The position numbers and the translations under genes were made by a program. The notes beneath the pieces are model-generated. The model had not been told where the DNA came from, searched no databases, and saw nothing but the letters and a program-made list of their open reading frames with translations. A stretch of 64,000 nucleotides of DNA from WTXA01 sp964415195 (GTDB lineage Bacteria > Bacillota > TC1). Location of the stretch: contig CAYPYD010000004.1 in assembly GCA_964415195.1 (NCBI GenBank), positions 104,242 to 168,241 of the forward strand, written 5' to 3'. Of the stretch, positions 33,393-42,095 are shown one piece after another; positions within the stretch are counted from its first letter, which is position 1; each line of letters starts with the position of its first letter.

Positions 33393-34162
33393 TGAATGTT
33401 ATTGAGGTATCGGGACTTGATGTCTATTATGGGAGTGTTCAGGCTTTAAAGAATATTAATCTTGTAGTCAGGGAGAGGGATTTTTTGGCAATTATGGGAC
33501 CTAATGGTGGGGGTAAGTCTACTTTGTTGAAGGCCATTCTTGGTTTGGTTCCTGTTGGTGCTGGTGAGGTTAAGATTTTTGGTGGAAGTGGTAGGAAGAG
33601 TAGGCATTTGATTGGGTATGTGCCTCAGTTTTCTAGTGTTGATAGGAATTTTCCTATTTCTGTTATTGAGGTGGTTTTGCTTGGTGCATTGAAGCCTGGT
33701 TTGAGTTTTTTTCATAAGTTTAATAGGTCGGAAAAGCTGAGGGCTTTGGATTTATTGAATAAGGTTGGTCTTGGTGATTTGAAGGACAGGAATATTTCTC
33801 AATTATCTGGTGGGGAGTTTCAGAAGTTATTGATTGCCAGGGCTTTGATGACTGAGCCTAAGTTGTTGTTGCTTGATGAGCCGACTGCTAGTGTGGATAT
33901 GAGTTCTAGTCAGGATATTTATAGTCTTCTTGGTGAACTTAATAAGGAGATTACTATTGTTATGGTGACTCATAATGTGATGGCTATTTCTTCTAATGTG
34001 AAGGAGTTGGCTTGTTTGAATATGGGTCTGGTTTATCATGGTGATCCTGAGTTGAGTGAAGAGGTTGTTAATGGTTTATTTGGCTGTCCTGTGGAGCTTG
34101 TTGCACATGGTGTGCCTCATAGGGTTTTAAAAGAGCATCAGGAGGGTGATCATGTTAGTTGA
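33392..34162 (+). CDS. znuC: metal ABC transporter ATP-binding protein
   Basis: A 256-residue ATPase. Motifs are GPNGGGKST (Walker A), LSGGEFQKLLIARAL (signature) and LLLLDEPTASVD (Walker B). The start overlaps the binding-protein stop codon (TAATG), and the end overlaps the permease gene. Third codon positions are strongly G/T-biased, as in the rest of this operon. Confidence 0.94.
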   Translation: MNVIEVSGLDVYYGSVQALKNINLVVRERDFLAIMGPNGGGKSTLLKAILGLVPVGAGEVKIFGGSGRKSRHLIGYVPQFSSVDRNFPISVIEVVLLGALKPGLSFFHKFNRSEKLRALDLLNKVGLGDLKDRNISQLSGGEFQKLLIARALMTEPKLLLLDEPTASVDMSSSQDIYSLLGELNKEITIVMVTHNVMAISSNVKELACLNMGLVYHGDPELSEEVVNGLFGCPVELVAHGVPHRVLKEHQEGDHVS

Positions 34163-34973
34163 TTTGTTTAAGTATCAGTTTTTACAGAATGCGGTTATGG
34201 CTGGTTTGTTAGCTAGTGTTTTGGCTGGTGTTATTGGTTTTATTATTGTTGAGAAGAAGATGATTATGATGAGTGGTGGTATTGCTCATGCTTCTTATGG
34301 TGGGGTTGGTCTTGGGTATTTATTGGGTATTGAGCCTATTTATGGTGCTCTTGGTTTTTCTCTTGTTTCTGCTCTTTCTGTAGGGTTGATTAAGAGGAAG
34401 GGGGGTACTGATTCTGATATTGTTATCGGTCTTTTTTGGTCTCTTGGTATGGCTCTTGGTATTATTTTTATTTCTTTAGTCCCTGGGTATCCGCCTAATT
34501 TGACTTCTTATCTTTTTGGTAATATTTTGGCTGTGACTAGGGTTGATTTGTTGTTGATGGTTGTGGTTGCAGTGGTGGTTTCTTTGATTTTTCTAGCATT
34601 TTTTAATAACTGGAAGGCTTATTTGTTTGATGAGGAGTTTGCTGGTATTAGGGGTTCTGGGGTTATACTATTGGAGTTTTTACTGTTGGTGATGGTGGCT
34701 CTTACTGTGGTTGTTTTGATTCGTATTGTGGGTATTATTTTGGCTTTGGCTATTTTGATTGCTCCTGCTGCTTCTGCTAAGTTGATTTTTAGGAGGATGG
34801 GGATGAGGGTTGTTATGTCTATGTTGTTTGGTGTTTTGTTTATGCTGGGTGGTTTGTTTTTGGCGTATTCTTTTAATACTGCAGCTGGGGCTATGATTGT
34901 TCTTGTGGCTGTTGTCTTTTATATTGTGGTTTATGTGGCTACTAGTTTTAGGCTTAGGAGAAGAGTTGGTTGA
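34152..34973 (+). CDS. znuB: metal ABC transporter permease
   Basis: A 273-residue membrane protein of the ABC-3 family with about eight helices. FIIVEKKMIMMSGGIAHASY is the conserved segment near the start, and RIVGIILALAILIAPAASA a later one. ATG 34152 has GGAGG six bases upstream; the GTG at 34146 lies within it. It overlaps the Fur-family gene by one base. Confidence 0.94.
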   Translation: MLVDLFKYQFLQNAVMAGLLASVLAGVIGFIIVEKKMIMMSGGIAHASYGGVGLGYLLGIEPIYGALGFSLVSALSVGLIKRKGGTDSDIVIGLFWSLGMALGIIFISLVPGYPPNLTSYLFGNILAVTRVDLLLMVVVAVVVSLIFLAFFNNWKAYLFDEEFAGIRGSGVILLEFLLLVMVALTVVVLIRIVGIILALAILIAPAASAKLIFRRMGMRVVMSMLFGVLFMLGGLFLAYSFNTAAGAMIVLVAVVFYIVVYVATSFRLRRRVG

Positions 34974-35416
34974 TGGTGGATATGATGAATGAGATTGATA
35001 AGTATAAGAGGATTTTAAGGGAGCATGGTCTTAGGGTGACTTCTAAGAGGCTTGGTATTGTTAGTTTGTTGGAGGGTTTTGATTATCCTGTTGATGCTAA
35101 GCTTATTTGTGAGGGTTTGTGTGATTCGGGGATTTGTATTAATTTGTCTACTGTTTATCGGGCTTTGGAGAGTTTGGTAGAGGTTGGTGTGGTTAATAGG
35201 ATTAATTTTGCTGATGATTCCAAGGTGTTTTTTGAATTGAATCGTGGTGGTCATCGTCATTTTCTTCATTGTTTGGGGTGTGGTGAGTTGATTAGTCTTG
35301 ATGTGTGTCCTTTGAGTGATTATCAGTTGGCCTTAGCCAAGGAGACTAAGTATCGGGTTGTGAGTCATCATTTTGATATTTATGGATACTGCCCCAAGTG
35401 TCAGGTTAGAAAGTAG
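34973..35416 (+). CDS. Fur-family metalloregulator, probably Zur-like
   Basis: A 147-residue regulator. HGLRVTSKRLGIVSLLEG and NLSTVYRALESLVEVGVV form the winged helix. HRHFLHCLGCGE and YCPKCQ carry the HxH-type site and the CxxC pairs of the structural zinc site. As the last gene of a zinc-type ABC operon it is most likely its own autoregulator (Zur), binding near 32472-32507; Fur or Mur function cannot be excluded. The start is taken as ATG 34973, overlapping the znuB stop; ATG 34985 is also possible. Confidence 0.88.
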   Translation: MVDMMNEIDKYKRILREHGLRVTSKRLGIVSLLEGFDYPVDAKLICEGLCDSGICINLSTVYRALESLVEVGVVNRINFADDSKVFFELNRGGHRHFLHCLGCGELISLDVCPLSDYQLALAKETKYRVVSHHFDIYGYCPKCQVRK

Positions 35417-35441
35417 TGGAGAGCTTAGGCTCTCTTTTTTT
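35413..35441 (+). terminator. terminator of the metal operon (repeat copy 1)
   Basis: GAGAGC (35419-35424) pairs with GCTCTC (35429-35434), with a TTAG loop and about eight T residues. The 28 bases 35413-35440 recur exactly at 36415-36442. Confidence 0.87.
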
Positions 35442-35545
35442 TGGAATTTTCTGCAGCAATAAGTATTGTACATTATGGATGATGTGATATTATATTGATT
35501 ATACGGTAATTAATTCAATATAAAATCAATAAAAGAGGTGCCTGG

Positions 35546-36346
35546 ATGAAAAGAATAATATTTATAATTCTTCTATCTTACATTTTTATTTCCCTTTTCC
35601 TATTATGTGGATGCAGTACAATTGCAGTTGGAAATATTGAAAATGACATTAAGGATATATCAGAGAAAAGCATATTTCTAAAAGAAAATTTGGACTTCAA
35701 GAAGGAAGTTTTATTTACAGCAACTGGAATGGCTGATTATGCAGTTGCACCTCCTAAGGATGATAAGGAGCTATACGAAACATCTAAAAATGTAGTTTCT
35801 GGTAAAGCTGTAGCTTCGGAATTATGTATAGATAAAGAATCAGGTTTCACCTATACTTTAGTTAAATTTCAAAAGGAGAATTTGATCAAAGGGGATATGA
35901 AAAGTAAAGAGTTTACAGTTGCCTATATTGGTGGTTATATGAGTGGTGAAAAGTATATAGAAATCCATCCAGATTATAAAATGAGTATCATAAAAGGTGC
36001 TAATGAAAATGAAGTGAAAGAGGGACTGAAGAATAAAATTATTAAAGTAGGAGGTATGCCTGGTGAAGAAATACCAAGAGTGGGTAAAAGTTACCTATTA
36101 TTTCTGGCACCACATAACCTGGAAATAGAAGGTGTTGAATATTACTATATGGTTGGTTATGAATTTGCTCAGGGTTTGTTTGAAATTAATTATGGTAGAG
36201 TAAGAGATTTTTCTCCAGAGGCTAGAGAGGCAGCTTTTTATAAGGCTATGAATAGTAAATCAACAGATAGTGAATTATTAGAGTCAATGCATAAGGCAAC
36301 ACTTGAAGTTGACATTGATGACTTTATTAATGCAATTAAGGATTAA
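35546..36346 (+). CDS. lipoprotein of unknown function
   Basis: A 266-residue exported protein. The signal peptide has a long hydrophobic run and lipobox LLCGC (Cys at about residue 23). The mature part is alpha/beta and lacks recognised motifs; AYIGGYMSGEKYIEIHP and GMPGEEIPRVGKSYLLFLAP are its most distinctive stretches. AAAGAGGTG precedes the ATG. The gene lies between two identical 28-base terminators, about 1.0 kb apart. Confidence 0.7.
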   Translation: MKRIIFIILLSYIFISLFLLCGCSTIAVGNIENDIKDISEKSIFLKENLDFKKEVLFTATGMADYAVAPPKDDKELYETSKNVVSGKAVASELCIDKESGFTYTLVKFQKENLIKGDMKSKEFTVAYIGGYMSGEKYIEIHPDYKMSIIKGANENEVKEGLKNKIIKVGGMPGEEIPRVGKSYLLFLAPHNLEIEGVEYYYMVGYEFAQGLFEINYGRVRDFSPEAREAAFYKAMNSKSTDSELLESMHKATLEVDIDDFINAIKD

Positions 36347-36368
36347 TGAAGATAAGAGGCAATAGTAA

Positions 36369-36408
36369 AGAGGTTATGGATTTATTAATCCATAGCCTCT
36401 TCTGTTTT
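36369..36408 (+). terminator. terminator of the lipoprotein gene
   Basis: AGAGGTTATGGATT (36369-36382) pairs with AATCCATAGCCTCT (36387-36400) with one G-T pair; TCTGTTTT follows. Confidence 0.8.
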
Positions 36409-36414
36409 ATGTGT

Positions 36415-36444
36415 GTAGTGGAGAGCTTAGGCTCTCTTTTTTGT
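36415..36444 (+). terminator. second identical terminator (repeat copy 2)
   Basis: An exact 28-base copy of 35413-35440 (GAGAGC-TTAG-GCTCTC plus T run) placed right after the lipoprotein gene's own terminator, so it appears redundant. Confidence 0.85.
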
Positions 36445-36576
36445 TTTATTGATTCGTTAATTTGATATTAGTAGTAAACTTTTCAGTGTGATATATTGTA
36501 TTCACATTACATTAATGATATATATTAATATAGTGTCAAATAACAAATTAAAATTTATATAATGAGGTGAATCGGT

Positions 36577-37371
36577 ATGAATCAAAAAGAATTTACTATA
36601 GTAGTTATAATATCGGTTTTATTAGGAGTTTTTGGAGGATTTGCATCATCTAATCATTCGTTTTTCTATATAATCCTAATACTAATCACACTATTTGGAA
36701 TTGCTATATTTCTTTTACTTTTCATACGGACTTTAAAAGTATCAAATTTCCTAAATATATTACAGAAAAATTTGCACAAAGATTTAGATCTTGATAAATA
36801 TATATCGGAACTTGAAATGCTATTAACTAAAAGTTCTAATAATTTATTAAGAAAATACAGTATTATTTTTCTGTCAGAAGGTTATGAGATGAAAGGAAAC
36901 TATGAGAAAAGTATTGAATTACTGAAAAATATATATATTAATGGTGAATCTTCATTGTTTAAGGCTACATATTTTAATAATCTCTCTTATTATTATTGCG
37001 AAATAGGTGATGTGGAGAATGCTCTTAAAGCATATAAAGAAGGTGAGAAATATATTAATAAGTTTATTCAGAATCCAAGACTTAGCATTCCATTTATTGA
37101 TACGAAGGGTGTTGTTGAATTCTTGAAAGGAAACTTGAAAGAAGCTGAAGTTTTATTGGATAAAGTTAAGACTCTACCTAACACTACTAATCATTTAACA
37201 GCTGGAGCTAATATTTATCTAGCTAAGATTTATATTGCTTCTGATAGAATAGACGAGGCTAGAGAATTGATGGAATATAATTTATCTCAATTGTTATTTC
37301 CTAATGTTATGATAAAAACAAAAAATATAATTGCTGAAATCGATGAAAAGGACAGGTTAGATAGATGTTAG
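36577..37371 (+). CDS. membrane-anchored TPR protein
   Basis: A 264-residue protein. Two hydrophobic segments (about residues 7-24 and 28-50) are followed by a cytoplasmic helical region with tetratricopeptide-like repeats, for example YEMKGNYEKSIELLKNIY and YYCEIGDVENALKAYKEGEK, and a later unit EFLKGNLKEAEVLLDKV. It probably acts as a protein-interaction scaffold; the partner is unknown. AATGAGGTGAATCGGT precedes the ATG. Confidence 0.75.
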   Translation: MNQKEFTIVVIISVLLGVFGGFASSNHSFFYIILILITLFGIAIFLLLFIRTLKVSNFLNILQKNLHKDLDLDKYISELEMLLTKSSNNLLRKYSIIFLSEGYEMKGNYEKSIELLKNIYINGESSLFKATYFNNLSYYYCEIGDVENALKAYKEGEKYINKFIQNPRLSIPFIDTKGVVEFLKGNLKEAEVLLDKVKTLPNTTNHLTAGANIYLAKIYIASDRIDEARELMEYNLSQLLFPNVMIKTKNIIAEIDEKDRLDRC

Positions 37372-37519
37372 AAATCATAGGGTATTATTGTCATTGAAAT
37401 TATAGTCTATCTTGTATGGATGATTTGGGAAATAAGTGATGTTATATTTACTATTAAAAATGTATTTAATTTGTAGAACTAGGATAGAGTCAAAAATTAT
37501 GGTTATGATGGGTGATTTA

Positions 37520-37963
37520 ATGAAGTATTATGCGAGGCTTTTATATATTCTTGTATGTTTAAATATTATATCTTGTTCATTCCTTACAGTATATGGAATA
37601 TTGTATCCAAAAAATATTTATGCTGGTTCAAATATGAATTCATTAGGGTGGTTATTTGGAATGATAGGGCTTCATGTTACAGCAGTTTTAATAGGTATTT
37701 TCTACGTTAATCTTGGGGATAATATAACCGATAAATTAATAGTATTTAATAAATATAATATCCCTATATATATAATTTTAGGGATTAATATTATATATCG
37801 CTTATATTTCAGTGGAGAGCTTGTTGATGAAAATGGACTAACAACAACTTCAATAAAACTGATGGCCACATACAGCTTAGCGTTAGGACTTAATTTTTCA
37901 GCTTTAATTATTATCAGAAACTACTTGAAAATGATAGGTAAGGATAAACAAGTCGTCAAATAA
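37520..37963 (+). CDS. four-helix membrane protein of unknown function
   Basis: A 147-residue protein with four predicted helices (about 5-25, 40-62, 75-95, 118-138). ATG 37520 is preferred because a GGTGATTTA site precedes it and helix 1 starts soon after. In-frame ATGs at 37436, 37499 and 37508 would add a short basic leader. No family is recognised. It may be transcribed with the TPR gene. Confidence 0.55.
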   Translation: MKYYARLLYILVCLNIISCSFLTVYGILYPKNIYAGSNMNSLGWLFGMIGLHVTAVLIGIFYVNLGDNITDKLIVFNKYNIPIYIILGINIIYRLYFSGELVDENGLTTTSIKLMATYSLALGLNFSALIIIRNYLKMIGKDKQVVK

Positions 37964-37984
37964 ATATTTTAGTAAGTATTAAAA

Positions 37985-38016
37985 ATACCACTGAATTGTT
38001 ATTAATTCAGTGGTAT
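37985..38016. terminator. bidirectional hairpin between convergent genes
   Basis: ATACCACTGAATT (37985-37997) pairs perfectly with AATTCAGTGGTAT (38004-38016). AT-rich flanks follow on both strands. Confidence 0.7.
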
Positions 38017-38033
38017 CAATATTTCATATAAAA

Positions 38034-38321
38034 TTACTCTACAACAATCTCTACGCCCTTCCAAAAGGCAACCCGATCAGTAACAACCTCAGCACCCTTC
38101 TTAGGCACAGGATAATACCAGGCAGCATCCTTATTGACCTCACCATTTACTTCCAAGGAATAATAACTAGCCTCACCCTTCCAAGGACATGTAGAATGAT
38201 AACTACTATCTCTTAAGTAGGAACTATTAACATCACCCTTAGGAAAATAATGATTATTCTCAACAATAACCGTATCCGAACTTTCTGCAATCACAACACC
38301 ATTCCATAAAGCCTTAACCAT
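38034..38321 (-). CDS. DUF427 domain protein
   Basis: A 95-residue protein covering one DUF427 domain. MVKALWNGVVIAES, YFPKGDV and STCPWKGEASYYSL are the family's usual blocks. The fold is a small beta barrel; the function is unknown. TAAGGAGGTATATT upstream of the ATG is a strong ribosome binding site. Confidence 0.88.
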   Translation of the reverse strand: MVKALWNGVVIAESSDTVIVENNHYFPKGDVNSSYLRDSSYHSTCPWKGEASYYSLEVNGEVNKDAAWYYPVPKKGAEVVTDRVAFWKGVEIVVE

Positions 38322-38416
38322 AATATACCTCCTTGTTTCTTACTGTTTTGTTATTTAGATCTATAACTATTTTCATATCTTTATCTTATCATAATCTAAT
38401 CATAAACTTCATTTAC

Positions 38417-38965
38417 TTACCGTATATTCTCTATTTCCGCCAATAAGTCATCCTTAGTCAGAGCACCAGTAATAGAACGAACCACCTTACCATCAGCATC
38501 AATAAAAATAGAAGTAGGGATTGAATAAATACCATAAGCTATAGCAGCCTCCTGATCAGTATCAAAAAAAACAGGAAACTCATAACCATTCTCCTTAATA
38601 AAAGACTTAGCAGTATCAACAGTCTCCCTGCTACCATCAACCAAATCCACCATCATAAACTGAACCTCACCACCAAGTTCATTATAGACCTCATTATAAT
38701 ATGGCATCTCCTCCTTACAAGGAGGACACCAAGAAGCCCAAAAATTAACAACCACAGGCTTACCCTTAAAATCAGACAAAGAAACCTCCTTGCCATCAAC
38801 ATCAATAACAACAAAATCCTTAGCTGCCTGACCAGATATATTCTGATCAACATCCTTATTACTGTTATTAAAATTAGCTGTCAAAAACTGATAACCAAGA
38901 GAAACCACCAACATAAAAACAACAAACCCAACTATAGCCAAAATACCCTTAACCTTACTATTCAT
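38417..38965 (-). CDS. membrane-anchored thioredoxin-like protein (TlpA/ResA type)
   Basis: A 182-residue extracytoplasmic thiol-disulphide oxidoreductase. One N-terminal helix (about residues 8-28) anchors it. WASWCPPCKEEMPY has the CxxC active site, and SIPTSIFID the cis-proline. The upstream CcdA-type gene, 11 bases away, would supply electrons to it. GGAGGTAGTGAG precedes the ATG. Probable role is reduction of exported cysteine proteins. Confidence 0.92.
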   Translation of the reverse strand: MNSKVKGILAIVGFVVFMLVVSLGYQFLTANFNNSNKDVDQNISGQAAKDFVVIDVDGKEVSLSDFKGKPVVVNFWASWCPPCKEEMPYYNEVYNELGGEVQFMMVDLVDGSRETVDTAKSFIKENGYEFPVFFDTDQEAAIAYGIYSIPTSIFIDADGKVVRSITGALTKDDLLAEIENIR

Positions 38966-38976
38966 CTCACTACCTC

Positions 38977-39648
38977 CTAAAAACTAACCAAATTTAAAAA
39001 ATATCCAAAAATACCAGTTATCATCAAGATACCAACAAGTACCAGGAAAATACCAGATATTAGATTAATAACCCTATAATGCTTCTTAATAAAATCAAAC
39101 GTTTTCTTCAAACGATCCACTAATATGGAACTTACCACAAACGGAATACCAAGACCCATAGAGAAAGTAAGAAGAAGAAGAATACCATTCCAGACATTTC
39201 CACTTGAAGAAGCCTGCAATAGAGCAGAACTTAAAAGAGGGCCTACACAAGGAGTCCAACCAATAGAAAATACAAGACCAAAAAGAATTGAAGAAAGAAA
39301 AGAGTTACCCTTCTTTTTATTCTGTAGTTTTATGGTTCTATTCAAAAAAGGAATCTTGATGGCTCCCATAAAATTAAGCCCCAAGAAAACTATAAATAAT
39401 CCAGACACAATATTTACTATTGTCCTATAACGAATGAGGAAAGAACCTAGCGTTCCAGCCAAAGCCCCAAGGGCAACAAAAACTATCGTAAAACCAAGCA
39501 CAAAACCAAGAGAATTTAAAAGAGCTTTACGACTCTTGTTATCAGATTCCTGCCCAATAATATATGAAAAATATATAGGCAACATAGGCAACATACAAGG
39601 TGATATAAAAATAACAATACCCTCAATAAAAGTGATTAAGAAACTCAT
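38977..39648 (-). CDS. ccdA: CcdA/DsbD-type thiol electron transporter
   Basis: A 223-residue membrane protein with six helices. The two redox cysteines sit in IFISPCMLPMLPIYF near the start and GWTPCVGPLLSSALL in the middle. It moves reducing equivalents from cytoplasmic thioredoxin to the TlpA-type partner. ATG 39648 is chosen because GGAGG lies five bases upstream; the frame continues to a start at 39675 that has no such site. Confidence 0.92.
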   Translation of the reverse strand: MSFLITFIEGIVIFISPCMLPMLPIYFSYIIGQESDNKSRKALLNSLGFVLGFTIVFVALGALAGTLGSFLIRYRTIVNIVSGLFIVFLGLNFMGAIKIPFLNRTIKLQNKKKGNSFLSSILFGLVFSIGWTPCVGPLLSSALLQASSSGNVWNGILLLLTFSMGLGIPFVVSSILVDRLKKTFDFIKKHYRVINLISGIFLVLVGILMITGIFGYFLNLVSF

Positions 39649-39702
39649 GTCTTCCTCCATATCAATATTTTGCAAATTATATCATTTTAGTCTAACTAAA
39701 TA

Positions 39703-39719
39703 AAGTGATAAAATCACTT
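39703..39719. promoter_or_regulatory. palindrome in the divergent ccdA/degV promoter region
   Basis: AAGTGATAAAATCACTT is a near-perfect palindrome (arms AAGTGAT and ATCACTT) placed midway between divergent start codons. It may be an operator; no regulator is evident. Confidence 0.4.
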
Positions 39720-39757
39720 ATCTGTGATAATATATTGTTATGATTAGGAGGGATAGA

Positions 39758-40582
39758 ATGAAAATAGTAGCAGATAGTTGTTGTGACATTACAGCCCAAG
39801 AAGAAAAAGAATTAGATATTAATATAGTTCCACTGACACTATTCCTAGGAGAGGAAAGTTTTATCGACGACAGTGAACTCAACCTTGAAGACTACAAATA
39901 TAAACTAAGCCAATACCAAGGAAGAGCAACCTCGGCCTGTCCCTCACCCGGAAGCTTCAAAGAAGCCTTTATGGAAGATGATCAAACATTTTGCATTACC
40001 CTATCAAACAACCTATCAGGCACACACAACAGCGCCGAATTAGGAAAAGGATTAGCTGAAGAAGAAGGGAAAAGAGTAGAAATTATTGATTCAAAATCAG
40101 CCTCAGCTGCAGAAGCGCTAATAGCCTATGAACTATATGATCTTATACAACAAGGACTGAAATTTGAAGAAATAGCTGTACACATACATGAATTTGTCAG
40201 CAAAATGAAAACCTATTTTGTCTTAGAAAACATGGACAATTTAGTCAAAAATGGCAGATTAAACAAAATAACAGGAAAAATAATAACCGCCCTACACGTA
40301 AAACCGATAATGGGAGCAGACGATGAAGGGAATATCAAACTATATAACTATGCCAGAACAAAAAAACAAATACTAGAAAAACTAGTAAACATGGTCAAAG
40401 AGGTAAAAGATACAAGTGAAACATTCAGACTAGTAATAGCCCACAATAACAACACACCTCTTGCAGAAAATTTAAAAGAAGATTTAATGAATGTATTTAC
40501 ATCAATAAATATTAGAATTGTACCAACCCGTGGTCTTTCATCCATGTACGCAGATGAAAAAGGAATAATTATAGCTTTTTAG
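39758..40582 (+). CDS. DegV family protein
   Basis: A 274-residue fatty-acid-binding (FakB-like) protein. MKIVADSCCDITAQEEKEL and the ATSACPSPGSF segment are typical, and ENMDNLVKNGRLNKITGKI is the conserved helix. Members bind a fatty acid for phosphorylation by FakA; no fakA gene is in the window. AGGAGGGATAGA precedes ATG 39758; the earlier ATG at 39740 would contain that site. Confidence 0.9.
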   Translation: MKIVADSCCDITAQEEKELDINIVPLTLFLGEESFIDDSELNLEDYKYKLSQYQGRATSACPSPGSFKEAFMEDDQTFCITLSNNLSGTHNSAELGKGLAEEEGKRVEIIDSKSASAAEALIAYELYDLIQQGLKFEEIAVHIHEFVSKMKTYFVLENMDNLVKNGRLNKITGKIITALHVKPIMGADDEGNIKLYNYARTKKQILEKLVNMVKEVKDTSETFRLVIAHNNNTPLAENLKEDLMNVFTSINIRIVPTRGLSSMYADEKGIIIAF

Positions 40583-40591
40583 GAGGACCGA

Positions 40592-41056
40592 ATGAAAATA
40601 TTAGTTGTATACGACAGTTATTTTGGAAATACAGAAAGAATAGCCTTGGCCATCAAGGACACTATACCAGAAAACAAACATGTAGTAGTCAAGAAAATAT
40701 CAGACTTTCAAAGTAGTGATATTGAAGGTGTTGAAGTGATTATCATTGGCTCACCCACAAGAGCCTTCAGACCCACTGAAGCCATAACTAACTTCTTAAA
40801 AAAGATCGATATAAGAAAATACAAATGGATAGCATTCGACACAGGAGTAAATCCTAAACAAATAAAATCCAAAATATTGACCATCATGGTTAAACTATTT
40901 GGCTACGCCGCACCAAACATGGCAAAAATTATAAAAAAAGCCGGAGGCACAATGTTAGCAGAGCCAGAAACTTTCTATGTGATAGGAAACGAAGGACCAC
41001 TAGTAACTGGAGAAATAGACAGATTCCACAAATGGCTGGAATCAGTTAAAATATGA
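40592..41056 (+). CDS. flavodoxin-family protein
   Basis: A 154-residue FMN-binding protein. VVYDSYFGNTERIALAI is the phosphate-binding loop, and GSPTRAFRPTEAI the second flavin loop. It probably carries electrons; the partner is unknown. AGGAGGACCGA lies nine bases after the DegV stop codon, so it is in that operon. It overlaps the ung gene by four bases. Third positions are rich in A and C. Confidence 0.87.
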   Translation: MKILVVYDSYFGNTERIALAIKDTIPENKHVVVKKISDFQSSDIEGVEVIIIGSPTRAFRPTEAITNFLKKIDIRKYKWIAFDTGVNPKQIKSKILTIMVKLFGYAAPNMAKIIKKAGGTMLAEPETFYVIGNEGPLVTGEIDRFHKWLESVKI

Positions 41057-41721
41057 TAGAAATAGGCAACACCTGGGATGTTTTATTAAAAAAAGAATTT
41101 CAAAAAGAATACTTCAATAAACTTAACAAATTTATTGAGCAAGAATATGTTACTAAGAATATATATCCTCCGAAGGAACAATTGTTCAGTATCTTCAAGA
41201 TACTTCAATTGGAAGATATAAAAATAATCATAATTGGACAAGACCCATACCACCAACTAGGACAAGCACACGGTATGGCCTTTTCAGTTATGCCAGAAGT
41301 AAAAAAACCACCATCATTAGTCAATATCTTCAAGGAATTAAAAGAAGACATTGGCTGTGATATACCAGTTTCAGGATATCTAATGGGTTGGGCCAGACAA
41401 GGGGTTTTTTTAATGAATACCTGTCTTAGTGTGATTGATAGCAAACCAAATTCACACAAAGGAAAAGGCTGGGAAATATTTACAGACGAAGTTATAAGGT
41501 TAATCGATGCAGATGATACTCCTAAGGTTTTTTTACTATGGGGCAATGATGCGAAGAAGAAGCGGAAATTGATTCAAAATAAAAAACACCTGGTGCTAGA
41601 GACAGTCCATCCAAGCCCATTATCAGCCTATAATGGTTTTTTTGGCTGTAAACATTTTTCAAAGTCCAATGCTTATTTAAAAGCAAATATGAGAGACGAA
41701 ATAGATTGGTGTAAATTATGA
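41053..41721 (+). CDS. ung: uracil-DNA glycosylase
   Basis: A 222-residue family 1 UDG that removes uracil from DNA. The catalytic water-activating loop is GQDPYHQLGQAHGMAFSV, and the minor-groove loop HPSPLSAYNGFFGCKHFS. Length and motifs are normal. ATGA overlap with the flavodoxin gene and a four-base overlap with the next gene imply translational coupling. Confidence 0.97.
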   Translation: MIEIGNTWDVLLKKEFQKEYFNKLNKFIEQEYVTKNIYPPKEQLFSIFKILQLEDIKIIIIGQDPYHQLGQAHGMAFSVMPEVKKPPSLVNIFKELKEDIGCDIPVSGYLMGWARQGVFLMNTCLSVIDSKPNSHKGKGWEIFTDEVIRLIDADDTPKVFLLWGNDAKKKRKLIQNKKHLVLETVHPSPLSAYNGFFGCKHFSKSNAYLKANMRDEIDWCKL

Positions 41722-42095
41722 TAAGAAAAGACTATATACTAAATCAAATAGAAATGCTAGCCAGAATTGGAGCCAAACTAATCCTAAAAGACAGTGGCGG
41801 TCAAGATAGCATCATAATCTTCAACGGACAAGAAATCGGCCTAAACAATAATCTGAACGAGGAACTCGAGATGATGTTAGCAAAAAGAAAAATCAACGAG
41901 GCAGAGAATCATTTGTTCTTTGAAATAGAAAAAGACTTAAACCTTGTTAATTTAAATACAGCAATATCCTTTTACAACAATCTGGTAAAGATGGATAAGA
42001 AGGTACTCAAGGAAAACGACTTTCATGAAGAAGAAATTACCGAAGGCTTCGGCCAGGTTTGTGAACTATATCAAATAGTCGATATAGTATTTTAA
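41718..42095 (+). CDS. DUF6483-like protein of unknown function
   Basis: A 125-residue soluble, mostly helical acidic protein. The start MIRKDYILNQIEMLARIGAK resembles the DUF6483 family common in Clostridia, but I cannot verify this. It overlaps ung (ATGA) and the hydrolase gene (TAATG), so it is embedded in a tight operon. No enzyme motif is seen. Confidence 0.65.
   Translation: MIRKDYILNQIEMLARIGAKLILKDSGGQDSIIIFNGQEIGLNNNLNEELEMMLAKRKINEAENHLFFEIEKDLNLVNLNTAISFYNNLVKMDKKVLKENDFHEEEITEGFGQVCELYQIVDIVF

Noticed and set aside
36484..36503. TGTGA-N10-TCACA resembling a CRP/FNR site upstream of the TPR gene
   Set aside because: CRP/FNR spacing is six or four bases, not ten, and no promoter lies at a suitable distance.
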